37,652 nucleotides of DNA from assembly GCA_002501135.1 (NCBI GenBank), contig DLRQ01000087.1:47959-85610 (forward strand), in the 5' to 3' direction. Under the pieces are notes generated by a model. That model was not told the origin of the DNA and did not search any database. It saw only the letters and a list, made by a program, of their open reading frames with translations. Shown in pieces: positions 1-8,463 of the stretch (the stretch's first letter is position 1; each line of letters begins with the position of its first letter). The DNA is from Candidatus Neomicrothrix sp. UBA7884. Lineage in GTDB: Bacteria > Actinomycetota > Acidimicrobiia > Acidimicrobiales > MedAcidi-G1. Both the position numbers and the translations under genes were made by a program.

Positions 1-330
1 CTGTACGGCACGATCTTCCACGAGACCATCGGCGACAGCCCACTCCACCAGAGGAACGTGACGATCTTCGCCGACGGCCAAGTGGACAGGTCACCGTGCG
101 GCTCGGGGACCTCAGCGCGTCTGGCCCTGATCCATCAGGCGGGTCACCTGAAAGTTGGCGACCCCTTCCTGAACGAGGGGATAGCGGGTGGCGTGTTCGA
201 GGGCCGTATCACAGCAGCTACGGAGGCCGGCGTGGTCACCACGATTGAAGGATCCGCACACATGCACGCCATCAGCAGCTTCAGCCTTGACCCTCATGAC
301 CCGATCGGCCTCGGCTTCCAGTTGCGCTGA
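1..330 (+). CDS. Proline racemase family protein, C-terminal part (5' end outside window)
   Basis: The reading frame is open from base 1 and ends in TGA at 328-330, so only the last 109 residues are visible. The segment DRSPCGSGTSARLA is the second active-site motif of the proline racemase / hydroxyproline epimerase family. The cysteine in SPCG is the second acid/base cysteine. In trans-3-hydroxyproline dehydratases this position is usually threonine, so the visible half favours a racemase or epimerase of proline or hydroxyproline. The first catalytic cysteine lies outside the window. The gene runs convergently toward the kinase gene ending at 345, with 14 bp between them. Substrate cannot be decided from this fragment. 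Confidence 0.9.
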   Translation: MYGTIFHETIGDSPLHQRNVTIFADGQVDRSPCGSGTSARLALIHQAGHLKVGDPFLNEGIAGGVFEGRITAATEAGVVTTIEGSAHMHAISSFSLDPHDPIGLGFQLR

Positions 331-344
331 CGCTGCGGTGGGGC

Positions 345-1739
345 TCAGGATCGCGCCCGGCTGACCGCCTCGGCCCAGCGCTCCCGATCCATCGGCCCAC
401 AGGGTTCGACCTGTTCAGCAGGCTGCCAGCCCTCCATGGCATCGGCCGGGTCGGCCGCGTCACCTGTAGCGACCCGAACCAGTGCAGCGGCCCCGAGTGT
501 CGTCGCCTCCGCCTCGCTGGAAAGCTCCACCACAATCCCGGAGGCATCGGCAAGCGACTGAACGAAGGTCGGGTTGGCGCTCATTCCACCGTCCAGACGA
601 ACGGATGTTGGTGTCGTGCCCGATGCCCGGGCCAACACCTCGATCACGTCGGCACAGCAGTGCGCCACGCCCTCAAGCACCGCCCGGCAGATCTCGGCCC
701 GCCCAGTACCCCGGGTAGCGCCCAGCAGTGTTCCCCGTGCACCGTCGTCCCATGTGGGGGTGCCCAGGCCTGAGAGTGCCGGCACGAAAACCACGCCTCC
801 GGAGTCCTCACAGTCCGACGCCAGGCAATGTGTCGAGGCCACGTCGGGGACGACGCCCAGGTCGACCAGCCATGCCACCGCAGAACCGGCACTGAGCACA
901 GCCCCCTCGAGCATCCACACGACACCTTCCGGGATTGCCCATGCCGGCATGGCGTAACAGCCGTCGGCCCCAGTGCCGGCGACGTCGCCCGTGCACATGT
1001 CGACCATTGCACCTGTTCCGGCGGTGAGCTTCGTCTGGCCTGCAGAAACGCACCCCAGACCGATGAGCGACGCCTGCTGGTCGCCGACCATTGCTGAGAT
1101 CACAGGAGAACCGGGCAGAATGGAGGCAGCCGCCACGGCACCGGCCGACCCGACGAGTTCCGGCAGCGAACCGACCGGAATCGACAGACGACCCAACAGG
1201 GCTGTATCCCATGAGCCGTCGGAAGCCAGAAGGCCTGTTGCTGAAGCGTTGGTCACGTCTGTGACGTGTGCTGCTGCGCCTGTCAGTACCCATGCCAGCC
1301 ACGAGTCGACAGTGCCGAGGCAGAGATCGGCCCCGCTTGTAGAGCCACCCTCCCCCATCAGCCACTCGAACTTTGAGGCCGACTGGTTTGGTGCCACGAA
1401 CACACCCGCGGCCCGCAGTTCAACACAGCGGTCAGCCGTTCGGAGATCCTGCCAACCAATGCCCGGCCCGACCGGTTTCCCGGTGGATCGGTTCCATGCC
1501 ACAGCCGATGCCCGCTGGCTGGCAATGCCCACGCCGTCCACCGGACCATGGCGTTCAAGAACCTCGGTGGCGAGACCCACCACGGCCTCGGCCAGTGCCA
1601 TGGCATCAAACTCGACCAGGCCGGGGGCAGGGCTGGTTGGCGGCAGGCTCAGCCTCTCCTCTCCGACAGGTCGGCCGTCGCCGTCAACGACCACGCAGCG
1701 AACCGTGGTCGTGCCCACATCGACCGCCAGGACGGTCAC
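345..1739 (-). CDS. FGGY-family carbohydrate kinase (glycerol kinase-like)
   Basis: This 464-residue protein has the two-domain FGGY sugar-kinase architecture. The N-terminal phosphate-binding motif DVGTTT is at residues 7-12, GDQQAS is at about 219-224, and a C-terminal LDGGMSANP nucleotide-binding motif follows. In glycerol kinases the NQRET motif supplies an Arg-Glu pair that holds glycerol. Here it reads SQRAS (74-78), so the Arg is kept and the Glu is Ala. The downstream Trp (W96) and the Asp-Gln pair (D220-Q221) are kept. The protein probably phosphorylates a polyol, but glycerol is not assured. Its GTG start overlaps the stop of the upstream flavoprotein gene (GTGA, 1736-1739), so the two are translationally coupled. 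With glycerol-3-phosphate dehydrogenase also in the cluster, a role in glycerol or glycerol-ether metabolism is the best inference. Confidence 0.85.
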   Translation of the reverse strand: MTVLAVDVGTTTVRCVVVDGDGRPVGEERLSLPPTSPAPGLVEFDAMALAEAVVGLATEVLERHGPVDGVGIASQRASAVAWNRSTGKPVGPGIGWQDLRTADRCVELRAAGVFVAPNQSASKFEWLMGEGGSTSGADLCLGTVDSWLAWVLTGAAAHVTDVTNASATGLLASDGSWDTALLGRLSIPVGSLPELVGSAGAVAAASILPGSPVISAMVGDQQASLIGLGCVSAGQTKLTAGTGAMVDMCTGDVAGTGADGCYAMPAWAIPEGVVWMLEGAVLSAGSAVAWLVDLGVVPDVASTHCLASDCEDSGGVVFVPALSGLGTPTWDDGARGTLLGATRGTGRAEICRAVLEGVAHCCADVIEVLARASGTTPTSVRLDGGMSANPTFVQSLADASGIVVELSSEAEATTLGAAALVRVATGDAADPADAMEGWQPAEQVEPCGPMDRERWAEAVSRARS

Positions 1740-3235
1740 GGCCAGGAGACCTCTCCGAACCTGTCGGGCAGGCCCATCTTGCCCGGATTGAGTATCCCCT
1801 GGGGATCGAGGGCCTCCTTCAGGGCGACCAACACCTCAAATCCGGAACCGAGTGCCTCGGACATGAACCTGGCCCGGTTGAGGCCGACCCCGTGGTGGTG
1901 GCTGAGCGAGGCACCGGCCGACAGTGCGGCCCGCGCTGCGATATCCCACGCAGCCACGTACCAGGCCTCACGGACCGCAGGGTTTTCTGGTCGAGCGGCA
2001 AACGTGAAGTAGAGGCAGGCGCCGTCGCTGTAGGCGTGGGACTGGTGGGCCGACACGACCCTCAGGCCATCCATAGCTCCGATGGCATCCAGCACCGATC
2101 TGTAACAGGAGTCAAGGTTGCTCCACGAGACCGTTACCTCCATTGTGTCGAACACAAATCCCTTCTTCGTAATTGCGGCCAGACCGGCGACATCGTTTCG
2201 GTCCTCCCACCACTGTTCGACAAGGCCCGGGGCCAGCAGATCGGCGGTTGAGCACTCCTCGGCCACTACCGCCATATCGGCCTCAACCAGGTGGGTGTCG
2301 CCCTCATCCAGAACCAGGAGGACGTGAGCATCACCTGTGTCAAAGCGCGGTGCCGCCTCGGTGGAGTCGTAGACACGTAGTGCTGCCGGAGTGGCACCCC
2401 GCTGCATTATCCGCCTGCACGCATCGTTGGCTGCTCCGAAACTCCCGAACCCGAAGGCCGAGGTCGACCTCACCTGAGGTTGGTGGTGAAGACGCAGCCA
2501 GGCTCTGGTGATGATGCCGAGGGTCCCCTCTGAGCCGACAAAGACCTGGGTCAGGTCCGGCCCTGCGGCTGCACGGGCGTGTCCACCGGTGGTGATGACG
2601 CTGCCATCGGCCAGAACGACCTCCATTCCGACGACGAGGTCTTCGATCTTGCCGTAGCGATTCGAGAGTTGTCCGGCCCCGCGGCAGGCCAGCCAGCCTC
2701 CGACGGTTGACAGGGAGATCGACTGTGGCCAGTGGCCAACCGTAAACCCCTGCACGGCCAGGTCCGCCTCCAGAGTGTCACCGAAGGTACCGGCAGCCAC
2801 CTCGACGACCATCGAGTCGCTGTCGACCCGGGAGATCCCAGCCAGAGCGGTCAGGTCCAGGAGGAGGCCGCCGTGCACCGGCAGGCTCGATCCCAGCACC
2901 CCCGAGCGGCCGCCGGCCGCCGTAACGGGCACGCCGTGTCTGCCACAGGCCGCCACCACGGCTGCCACCTCCGTGGTTGTGGCTGGACGGGCGACGGCGC
3001 CTGCAATGGCCGGTGCCAGACCCTCCAGAGCCCAGATCTGGGCAAGCGGCCACCAGTCCCTGCTGGCCTCGACCCTGTCGTCGACAGAACACAGGACCTC
3101 GATTCCCCGGACCTCGAGGTCGCTGAGAAGTTCGGCCGGCACCTCAACCCGGGAGGCAGCAAGCCTGATGTCGAGGTCGGCCCGGTCAACGCTCCAGTCG
3201 ATCGGTGGTGTCGGACCCGCTGTCTCAGATTCCAT
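1736..3235 (-). CDS. FAD-binding oxidase, alkylglycerone-phosphate synthase-like
   Basis: This 499-residue flavoprotein belongs to the VAO/PCMH family. The FAD-binding part spans roughly residues 75-250, with GGRSGVLG near 108-115 and VGSEGTLGIIT near 233-243. The segment RGAGQLSNRYGKIEDLVVG (185-203) resembles the equivalent stretch of alkylglycerone-phosphate (alkyl-DHAP) synthase. The C-terminus carries LSHHHGVG with three consecutive His (446-448), matching the active-site His triplet of that enzyme, and a Tyr at 409 in LYFTFAAR. Alkyl-DHAP synthase swaps the acyl chain of acyl-DHAP for a fatty alcohol. Bacterial relatives in operons with glpD and FGGY kinases have no settled function. 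The ATG follows a good ribosome site, GGAGG, five bases upstream. It lies 12 bp after glpD and overlaps the kinase gene by 4 bp. Confidence 0.85.
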   Translation of the reverse strand: MESETAGPTPPIDWSVDRADLDIRLAASRVEVPAELLSDLEVRGIEVLCSVDDRVEASRDWWPLAQIWALEGLAPAIAGAVARPATTTEVAAVVAACGRHGVPVTAAGGRSGVLGSSLPVHGGLLLDLTALAGISRVDSDSMVVEVAAGTFGDTLEADLAVQGFTVGHWPQSISLSTVGGWLACRGAGQLSNRYGKIEDLVVGMEVVLADGSVITTGGHARAAAGPDLTQVFVGSEGTLGIITRAWLRLHHQPQVRSTSAFGFGSFGAANDACRRIMQRGATPAALRVYDSTEAAPRFDTGDAHVLLVLDEGDTHLVEADMAVVAEECSTADLLAPGLVEQWWEDRNDVAGLAAITKKGFVFDTMEVTVSWSNLDSCYRSVLDAIGAMDGLRVVSAHQSHAYSDGACLYFTFAARPENPAVREAWYVAAWDIAARAALSAGASLSHHHGVGLNRARFMSEALGSGFEVLVALKEALDPQGILNPGKMGLPDRFGEVSWP

Positions 3236-3247
3236 TTGATCCTCCGT

Positions 3248-4861
3248 TCACATGCCCTGCTGGGCTTCGTCCTCGGCCGCCACCAGAACCCTGAACGCCT
3301 CGATCTCGTGCTCTCGACGCTGATCGCTCCATCCCGCCTCGTTCCCAACCAGGTCGGCGACCGATTCGACGGCTGCGAGGGTTGCGGCACGGTCCTCAAG
3401 GCGGGCCCTGGTTCGCCGTGACAAGACATCGTCGAGCGTCTGGGCCATCTCGTACCTGACCGCATGGACTGCCTCTGCCCGGCTGTACGCAAGGCCAGGG
3501 ACCAACGGATCTGCCAGCGTCGCGTCGGCGGCGATCAGTTCGCTGACCTCTCCGGCCTCCGATCCGTAGCGGCCCTCAAGGTGGGTTCCCGGCTCATCGC
3601 GCGAACCGTTTCCCGCTGACGAGAGGGCACCCCGCAGATGCAGTCGGCGGGTCCTGCAGCGTCGGGACTCACCTCGATGTGCCATGACCGCATCGACGGT
3701 GTCGGCCGCCATCCGGCGGTAGGTGGTGAGCTTTCCTCCGGTCACGGTCACAACGCCGGTTTCGTCCACCTCCACCACATGGCGCCTCGACAGATCGGCG
3801 GTCCGGCCCGTGTCGGTAGGCGTCACAAGGGGTCGCAGTCCGGCCCAGGTGCCGGTCACGTCGTCGACGGTCAGGTCGGCATCGGTCATGGCGTTCACGG
3901 CATCGAGCAGGTAGGTGACATCTTCGGATCGGCACAGGGGCTCCTCAAGGCCACTGTCATGGTCGGTATCTGTCGTTCCTATATAGGTGTGGCCGTCCCT
4001 CCACGGCAGCACGAACACACTGCGTCCATCGCCCCTCACCGGCAGCAGGACGGCGAGATCCACCTTGAGGCGTTCACGCGGAACCGTCACGTGAACGCCC
4101 TTCGCGGGCCGCATCTCGAGGTCGCTCTCGACACCTGAAATCGACTGGACGTCTGCTGCCCAGACCCCACAGGCGTTCACCACAGCCCGGCATGCCACCT
4201 TGACCTCACGCCCATCGACCTCGACGGTGGCACCAGCGACCTGTCCGTCCCGTCGGGTCACCCCTGTCAGGGCGGTGTAGGTGGCCACCGCGGCACCGTG
4301 GTCGAGAGCGGCGGTTCGGGCAATGGCTAGGGTCAACCTGGCGTCATCGGCCCAGGCGTCAAAGTAGAGATACCCAGATGCGACCAGGTCACGCCTGAGG
4401 CCCGGCAGGTGCCCGATCACCTCTTCGGCCCGGAGGCGCCGGTGTCTGTGGCCGATCCGGAGACCGCCGGTCAGGTCGTACTGCCACATCGCCAGGCCAA
4501 GGCCGAACGAGATGCGCCGACTCACCACACCTCCCTTCTTCAGGATGGGTATGACGAACGGGAGGACAGATACCAGGTGTGGTGCGTTGCGGAGCAGGCG
4601 ATGACGCTCGGCCAGGGCTTGGTAGACCAGCCCGAACTCCCCGTGCTGGAGGTACCTGAGCCCGCCGTGAACCATCTTGGACGACCGTGACGAGGTACCG
4701 ACGGCGAGGTCACCCTTGTCGATGAGGGCGACAGAAAGGCCACGCGACGCTGCATCAAGGGCTACACCGGCCCCCGTGATGCCACCCCCTACGACCAGGA
4801 CATCGAACTCCTCAGATTCCAGGCGCTGCAGCGAGTTCTCTCGCCTGAACGACGGCGTCAA
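3248..4861 (-). CDS. glpD: Glycerol-3-phosphate dehydrogenase/oxidase, FAD-dependent
   Basis: This 537-residue protein has the GlpD pattern. The Rossmann FAD motif is VVGGGITGAGVALDA near residues 23-37. SSRSSKMVHGGLRYL follows, the conserved segment after the flavin motif in GlpD. The DAAO-like domain contains NACGVWA and IGTTDTDHDS, and a C-terminal domain carries conserved Arg/Glu helices. GlpD oxidises sn-glycerol-3-phosphate to dihydroxyacetone phosphate and passes electrons to quinone at the inner membrane face. The start is TTG at 4861. No ATG or strong ribosome site precedes it, so the first few residues are uncertain. It is the first gene of a three-gene minus-strand operon with the AGPS-like flavoprotein and the FGGY kinase. 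Length is normal for the family. Confidence 0.92.
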   Translation of the reverse strand: MTPSFRRENSLQRLESEEFDVLVVGGGITGAGVALDAASRGLSVALIDKGDLAVGTSSRSSKMVHGGLRYLQHGEFGLVYQALAERHRLLRNAPHLVSVLPFVIPILKKGGVVSRRISFGLGLAMWQYDLTGGLRIGHRHRRLRAEEVIGHLPGLRRDLVASGYLYFDAWADDARLTLAIARTAALDHGAAVATYTALTGVTRRDGQVAGATVEVDGREVKVACRAVVNACGVWAADVQSISGVESDLEMRPAKGVHVTVPRERLKVDLAVLLPVRGDGRSVFVLPWRDGHTYIGTTDTDHDSGLEEPLCRSEDVTYLLDAVNAMTDADLTVDDVTGTWAGLRPLVTPTDTGRTADLSRRHVVEVDETGVVTVTGGKLTTYRRMAADTVDAVMAHRGESRRCRTRRLHLRGALSSAGNGSRDEPGTHLEGRYGSEAGEVSELIAADATLADPLVPGLAYSRAEAVHAVRYEMAQTLDDVLSRRTRARLEDRAATLAAVESVADLVGNEAGWSDQRREHEIEAFRVLVAAEDEAQQGM

Positions 4862-4909
4862 CGGTCCACGCCCTTGCTGGACCGGGGGGTCACAACAGGG
4901 CCTGTTCGT

Positions 4910-6016
4910 CTATTCGCCGCCGTCGCTACCCGGGCGACCGCCGAGCAGGTCCGAACGCACATCGACCGTCGAACCACTGGCGATGCCATCACCTTGATCC
5001 TGTCTGATCCACACGGTCCGCTGAGGGAAGGGAATCTCGATACCGTTCTCGTCGAAGGCCCTCTTGAGACGGGCACGTAGCAGGCGCCCGGTTGCCCACT
5101 GCTCTCCCGGTTCGGTCTTGACAGCCAGACGAATCGAGATGGCATCGGCTCCAAAGCCCTGCACGCCCCAGATTTCAGGTTCCTCGAGGATTGTGGCGGA
5201 CTCGCGGTTTTCCCGCCAGACCTCGTCAGCGACGCTCTTAATGACGCTGGCCGCAAGGTCGATGTCGGTGTCGTAGGCCACGTCGACGTCTAGGACCGTG
5301 CGTGCCCACAACTGCGAGGAGTTGCCTACCCGTCGGATCTCTCCGTTGGGTATGACCCAGACCACACCCTCGACATCTCGCAGCACGGTGGTCCGAAGGC
5401 TCACCCGCTCAACCGTGCCTGATGCGGCACCGACGTCGACGTAGTCACCTACCCCGTACTGGTCCTCGATGACGATGAAGATGCCCGCAATGAAGTCGGC
5501 CACGAGCGACTGTGCGCCGAAGCCGACTGCCAGGCCGACGATTCCGGCGCCGGCGATCAGCGGTGCCAAATCGAAGCCGATCTCTCCCAGGGCCAGCATC
5601 ATCGCCATGAGGTAAACGACGGCTCCGGCAATACTTCGAAGCACGGCTCCCAGGGTGAGCGCCCGCTGTCGTGAGCGTTCGGCCTGTTCGTGGATTCTCC
5701 GCAACCTACCGCGGGCCCGCCTGCCCAGGCGGGTGACCATGGCATCGGACTCGGCTTCGTCCTCCTGTTCGGTGCGTGACGCCACAAGGCGCTCGACCAT
5801 CCGGTCAATGGTGCGCTTGACCAGCCTGTTCACAATCACTGCACCGAACAGGATGATGGCGATCTTGAGCGGGCGCTCTACGAGCCATCCCACGATCTCT
5901 GACACCGCCTCGCTGCCCGTGGCATCCCAGACCGCCTCACAGATGAACCCGGGGCTGTCACCGCAGGCATCGGTCAGGCCCGGCGCAGCGGCCTGAGCCA
6001 GCAGTCTTATTGGCAT
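4910..6016 (-). CDS. Mechanosensitive ion channel, MscS family
   Basis: This 368-residue membrane protein opens under membrane tension to release solutes during osmotic downshock. The pore-lining helix and start of the beta domain are clear: GAGIVGLAVGFGAQ followed by LVADFIAGIFIVIEDQYGVGD is the MscS signature, then VERVSLRTTVLRD and VIPNGEI. At least three hydrophobic segments precede it. The segment before the pore is rich in Arg and Glu (roughly residues 70-105), probably a cytoplasmic amphipathic stretch. An in-frame GTG/ATG start lies 33 bp upstream at 6049. I chose ATG at 6016 because GGAGGT sits 7 bp before it. The upstream small membrane gene ends about 100 bp away on the same strand. 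Confidence 0.9.
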   Translation of the reverse strand: MPIRLLAQAAAPGLTDACGDSPGFICEAVWDATGSEAVSEIVGWLVERPLKIAIILFGAVIVNRLVKRTIDRMVERLVASRTEQEDEAESDAMVTRLGRRARGRLRRIHEQAERSRQRALTLGAVLRSIAGAVVYLMAMMLALGEIGFDLAPLIAGAGIVGLAVGFGAQSLVADFIAGIFIVIEDQYGVGDYVDVGAASGTVERVSLRTTVLRDVEGVVWVIPNGEIRRVGNSSQLWARTVLDVDVAYDTDIDLAASVIKSVADEVWRENRESATILEEPEIWGVQGFGADAISIRLAVKTEPGEQWATGRLLRARLKRAFDENGIEIPFPQRTVWIRQDQGDGIASGSTVDVRSDLLGGRPGSDGGE

Positions 6017-6112
6017 CACCGTCACCTCCAGCCCGGGACGGTAGCCCACCGGCCGGCCATCGGCTCACCCCTGCCCGTTGGAGACGTCAGAGGACAACCC
6101 GGAGAAGCCGGT

Positions 6113-6331
6113 TCAGGCCACGAGGGTCACAAATGCCCAGACCGACACGGCCGAACCCAGGACTATATAGACGAGGCTCCGCCACAGCGGTGGCCGCTCA
6201 AGGTCTTCGAAGGCCTCACCACCAGGGCTACGGCCCGCCGGTGGCCTGATCAGGGCAGCCAGATTGCCGACAGCCATTGCACCACCCAGCGCCAACAGGA
6301 GCCACGCCAGAAGGTCCTCACCCAGGAACAC
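6113..6331 (-). CDS. Small two-helix membrane protein, unknown function
   Basis: This is a 72-residue protein of no family I recognise. It has an N-terminal hydrophobic segment (about residues 7-28, LLAWLLLALGGAMAVGNLAAL), a polar loop of about 20 residues rich in Pro, Gly and Glu, and a second hydrophobic segment (about 50-70). The start lies 8 bp after the dnaB stop on the same strand, so it is probably co-transcribed with dnaB. No competing frame here has a better case. The hydrophobic layout and tight spacing support a real gene, but there is no motif to assign a role. Confidence 0.65.
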   Translation of the reverse strand: MFLGEDLLAWLLLALGGAMAVGNLAALIRPPAGRSPGGEAFEDLERPPLWRSLVYIVLGSAVSVWAFVTLVA

Positions 6332-6339
6332 CGACCTGC

Positions 6340-7848
6340 TCAGCCCAGCCTGGCCATGTTGGCAAAGCGCGTGTAGTGGGGCAGGAAGGCCAGGCGAACC
6401 GTGCCGATGGGGCCGTTACGGTGCTTGGCGACGATGACCTCGGCAGTGCCCATGTCGGGGCTCTCCGGGTTGTAGACCTCGTCACGGTAGATGAAGATCA
6501 CGACATCGGCGTCCTGTTCGATTGAACCGGACTCCCTCAGGTCGGCGAGCATCGGTCGCTTGTCCTGTCTGGCCTCGAGCCCTCTCGAAAGCTGCGACAG
6601 GCCCACCACGGGGGTTTCCAGTTCCCTGGCCAGGATCTTGAGACCACGGCTGATCTCTGAGACCTCAACCTGTCTGCTCTCGGCTGTCGAACGGCCGGTC
6701 ATGAGTTGCAGATAGTCAACGACGATGACCCCCAACTTTCCGACCCTGCTCTTGAGGCGACGGGCCTTGGCCCTGATCTCCATCACGGAGATGTTGGGGT
6801 TGTCGTCGATCCAGATTGGGGCCTCGGCCAACTTGCCGATTCCGTGGTTGATCCGCGACCAGTCGTCTGGGGTCAACTGGGCGTTGCGAATGTGTTGGGA
6901 GTCGACCCTGGCCTCGGCGCAGAGAATTCGCTGGCTCAACTCCAGTTGGCTCATCTCGAGCGAAAAGAGCAGTACGGGAAGGTCGGACTCGACCCCGATG
7001 TGGGCTGCCAGACCCAGCGCGAAGGAGGTCTTCCCCATTGCGGGGCGGCCGCCCACGATGATGAGAGAGTTGTCCTGGAGGCCCGAGAGCAGAACGTCGA
7101 GGTCCTTGTAGCCAGTTTCGGTGCCGGTGATACCGGCACCCTGTTCGAAGAGGATCTCGAGGCGGTCCAGGTTTGAGTCGAGCAGTTCCCGGATGCCGGC
7201 CATCGAGTCGGTGACCCGACCCTGACCGACCTGGAAGACGAGGTTCTCGGCCTCGTCGACAGCCTTGATGACGTCGTCGGGCCTTCCGTAGCCGATCTCG
7301 GCAATCTCGTTGGCTGCACCGATAAGGCCCCTGAGGGTTGCATGTTCGTGGATGATCCGGGCGTACTTGGATGCGCTCGAGGTGGCAGGGGTGGAGGCCT
7401 GGAGTTCCAGCAGCAGCCCGGGTCCGCCGAGGCTCGCCAACAGATCGGCTCGGCTGAGTGCCTCGGCCACGGTCACCGGGTCTACGGGCTCACCGGCCGA
7501 ATAAAGCCCGCAGATGGCGTCGAACACGTGTGCATGTGAGGGCTTGTAGAAGTGCTCGGCAGAGACGACCTCGAGGGCATCGGCGATTGCGTCGCGCGAG
7601 AGAAGCATCGCCCCCAGCAGAGAGGCTTCGGCCTCGATGTTCTGGGGCGGGACACGAAGCGTGGACCCGCGACCACCGGTCCGACCCCTTGAGGTGTTGG
7701 ACGGTCCGTTGCCGGAGATGGCCCGGTCGTAGCTGTCGAGGTCGTCCGGTGGTTCGTCGACCAGCGGGGGGGCATCGTGGCCGGACGCTGGGACTGGTCC
7801 GGCGAGCGGGTCGGCCGAGCCGTCGGTTCCGTCGCCTGTTGCGCTCAC
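6340..7848 (-). CDS. dnaB: Replicative DNA helicase DnaB
   Basis: This hexameric 5'-3' helicase unwinds DNA ahead of the replication fork. The N-terminal domain begins near residue 64 with LRVPPQNIEAEASLLGAML. The RecA-like domain has Walker A GGRPAMGKT at 266-274, the Walker B region VIVVDYLQLMTG, and the conserved LSQLSRGLEARQDKRPML and DLRESGSIEQDADVV segments. No intein interrupts it, although inteins are common in actinobacterial dnaB. The first 60 or so residues are a disordered Pro/Asp/Gly-rich extension not typical of short DnaB proteins. The start is GTG at 7848, with GGGGA about 8 bp upstream. No DnaC-type loader is in the window. The DUF721/DciA gene at 28884 is the likely loader. 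Confidence 0.97.
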   Translation of the reverse strand: MSATGDGTDGSADPLAGPVPASGHDAPPLVDEPPDDLDSYDRAISGNGPSNTSRGRTGGRGSTLRVPPQNIEAEASLLGAMLLSRDAIADALEVVSAEHFYKPSHAHVFDAICGLYSAGEPVDPVTVAEALSRADLLASLGGPGLLLELQASTPATSSASKYARIIHEHATLRGLIGAANEIAEIGYGRPDDVIKAVDEAENLVFQVGQGRVTDSMAGIRELLDSNLDRLEILFEQGAGITGTETGYKDLDVLLSGLQDNSLIIVGGRPAMGKTSFALGLAAHIGVESDLPVLLFSLEMSQLELSQRILCAEARVDSQHIRNAQLTPDDWSRINHGIGKLAEAPIWIDDNPNISVMEIRAKARRLKSRVGKLGVIVVDYLQLMTGRSTAESRQVEVSEISRGLKILARELETPVVGLSQLSRGLEARQDKRPMLADLRESGSIEQDADVVIFIYRDEVYNPESPDMGTAEVIVAKHRNGPIGTVRLAFLPHYTRFANMARLG

Positions 7849-8016
7849 CCTGGGGTCCCCATCTGCTCAGCACACATCGTCGCCAAGTGTGCCCGGACAG
7901 CCCTGTGAGTTGCTAGGGGAAAACCTGTACAAACCCGGGGAAAACCCGGTGTGTTACGGGGGATCGCCTTGTGGACCATGGCCATCATCTGGGGACAACG
8001 GCCGTGGCACACGGGT
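7849..8016. other. Intergenic region between rplI and dnaB
   Basis: This 168-bp gap separates the ribosomal block from dnaB on the minus strand. It holds an inverted repeat, CCATGGCC (7976-7983) and GGCCGTGG (8000-8007), pairing with one G-U over a 16-base loop. It also holds a local repeat of AAACCCGGGG and AAAACCCGG around 7930-7950. No T-run follows the hairpin, so a terminator is only a possibility. The gap could equally hold the dnaB promoter. No open frame with coding character was seen. Confidence 0.4.
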
Positions 8017-8463
8017 TCAGTCGGAAGCCTCTACCTCGACACCCACCGGAACCGCCACCTCAGGGTGGAGTTGAACGGTGAACTCGTGAAGACCCACGTC
8101 TTTCACCGTGTCACCCAGCACATGGTTGCGGTCGGTCTCGAGCCCGGCCTGCGCGGCCAGGGCGTCTGCCACCTCGACCGGCCCGACGGAACCGAATAGA
8201 CGACCTTCGTCGGATGCCTTGGCCGAGATGTGAAGTACCAGGCCGGCAATGCGACCGGCCACGACCTCGGCATCGGCCCGTTCTGCAACAGACTTCATCT
8301 CGCGCTTGCGCTGCATCGTCTCAGCCTGGGCTGCGATGCCGGCGTTGGCACCAACTGCCAGCCCCTGGGGCATGAGGAAGTTGCGTGCGTAACCGCGTGC
8401 CACCTCGACAATGTCGCCGGTACGGCCGAGGCCGTCGACGTCACTTCTGAGAAGAACCTTCAC
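8017..8463 (-). CDS. rplI: 50S ribosomal protein L9
   Basis: This 148-residue protein matches bacterial L9. The N-terminal rRNA-binding domain contains GRTGDIVEVARGYARNFLMP, which includes the L9 signature. A long connecting helix around residues 45-75 (QAETMQRKREMKSV) follows, then the C-terminal domain with GRLFGSVGPVEVADAL. The length is typical. The start codon is GTG and overlaps the rpsR stop as GTGA, so its translation is coupled to S18. It is the last gene of the rpsF-ssb-rpsR-rplI unit. Confidence 0.97.
   Translation of the reverse strand: MKVLLRSDVDGLGRTGDIVEVARGYARNFLMPQGLAVGANAGIAAQAETMQRKREMKSVAERADAEVVAGRIAGLVLHISAKASDEGRLFGSVGPVEVADALAAQAGLETDRNHVLGDTVKDVGLHEFTVQLHPEVAVPVGVEVEASD

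Noticed and set aside
1373..2251. 292-codon plus-strand frame opposite the FGGY kinase and the flavoprotein
   Set aside because: It is antisense to two well-supported genes, is Pro/Arg/Gly-rich, and has no motif; typical GC-rich shadow.
6340..7848. Possible intein in dnaB
   Set aside because: The motifs from Walker A to the C-terminus are continuous and the length of 502 residues needs no insertion.
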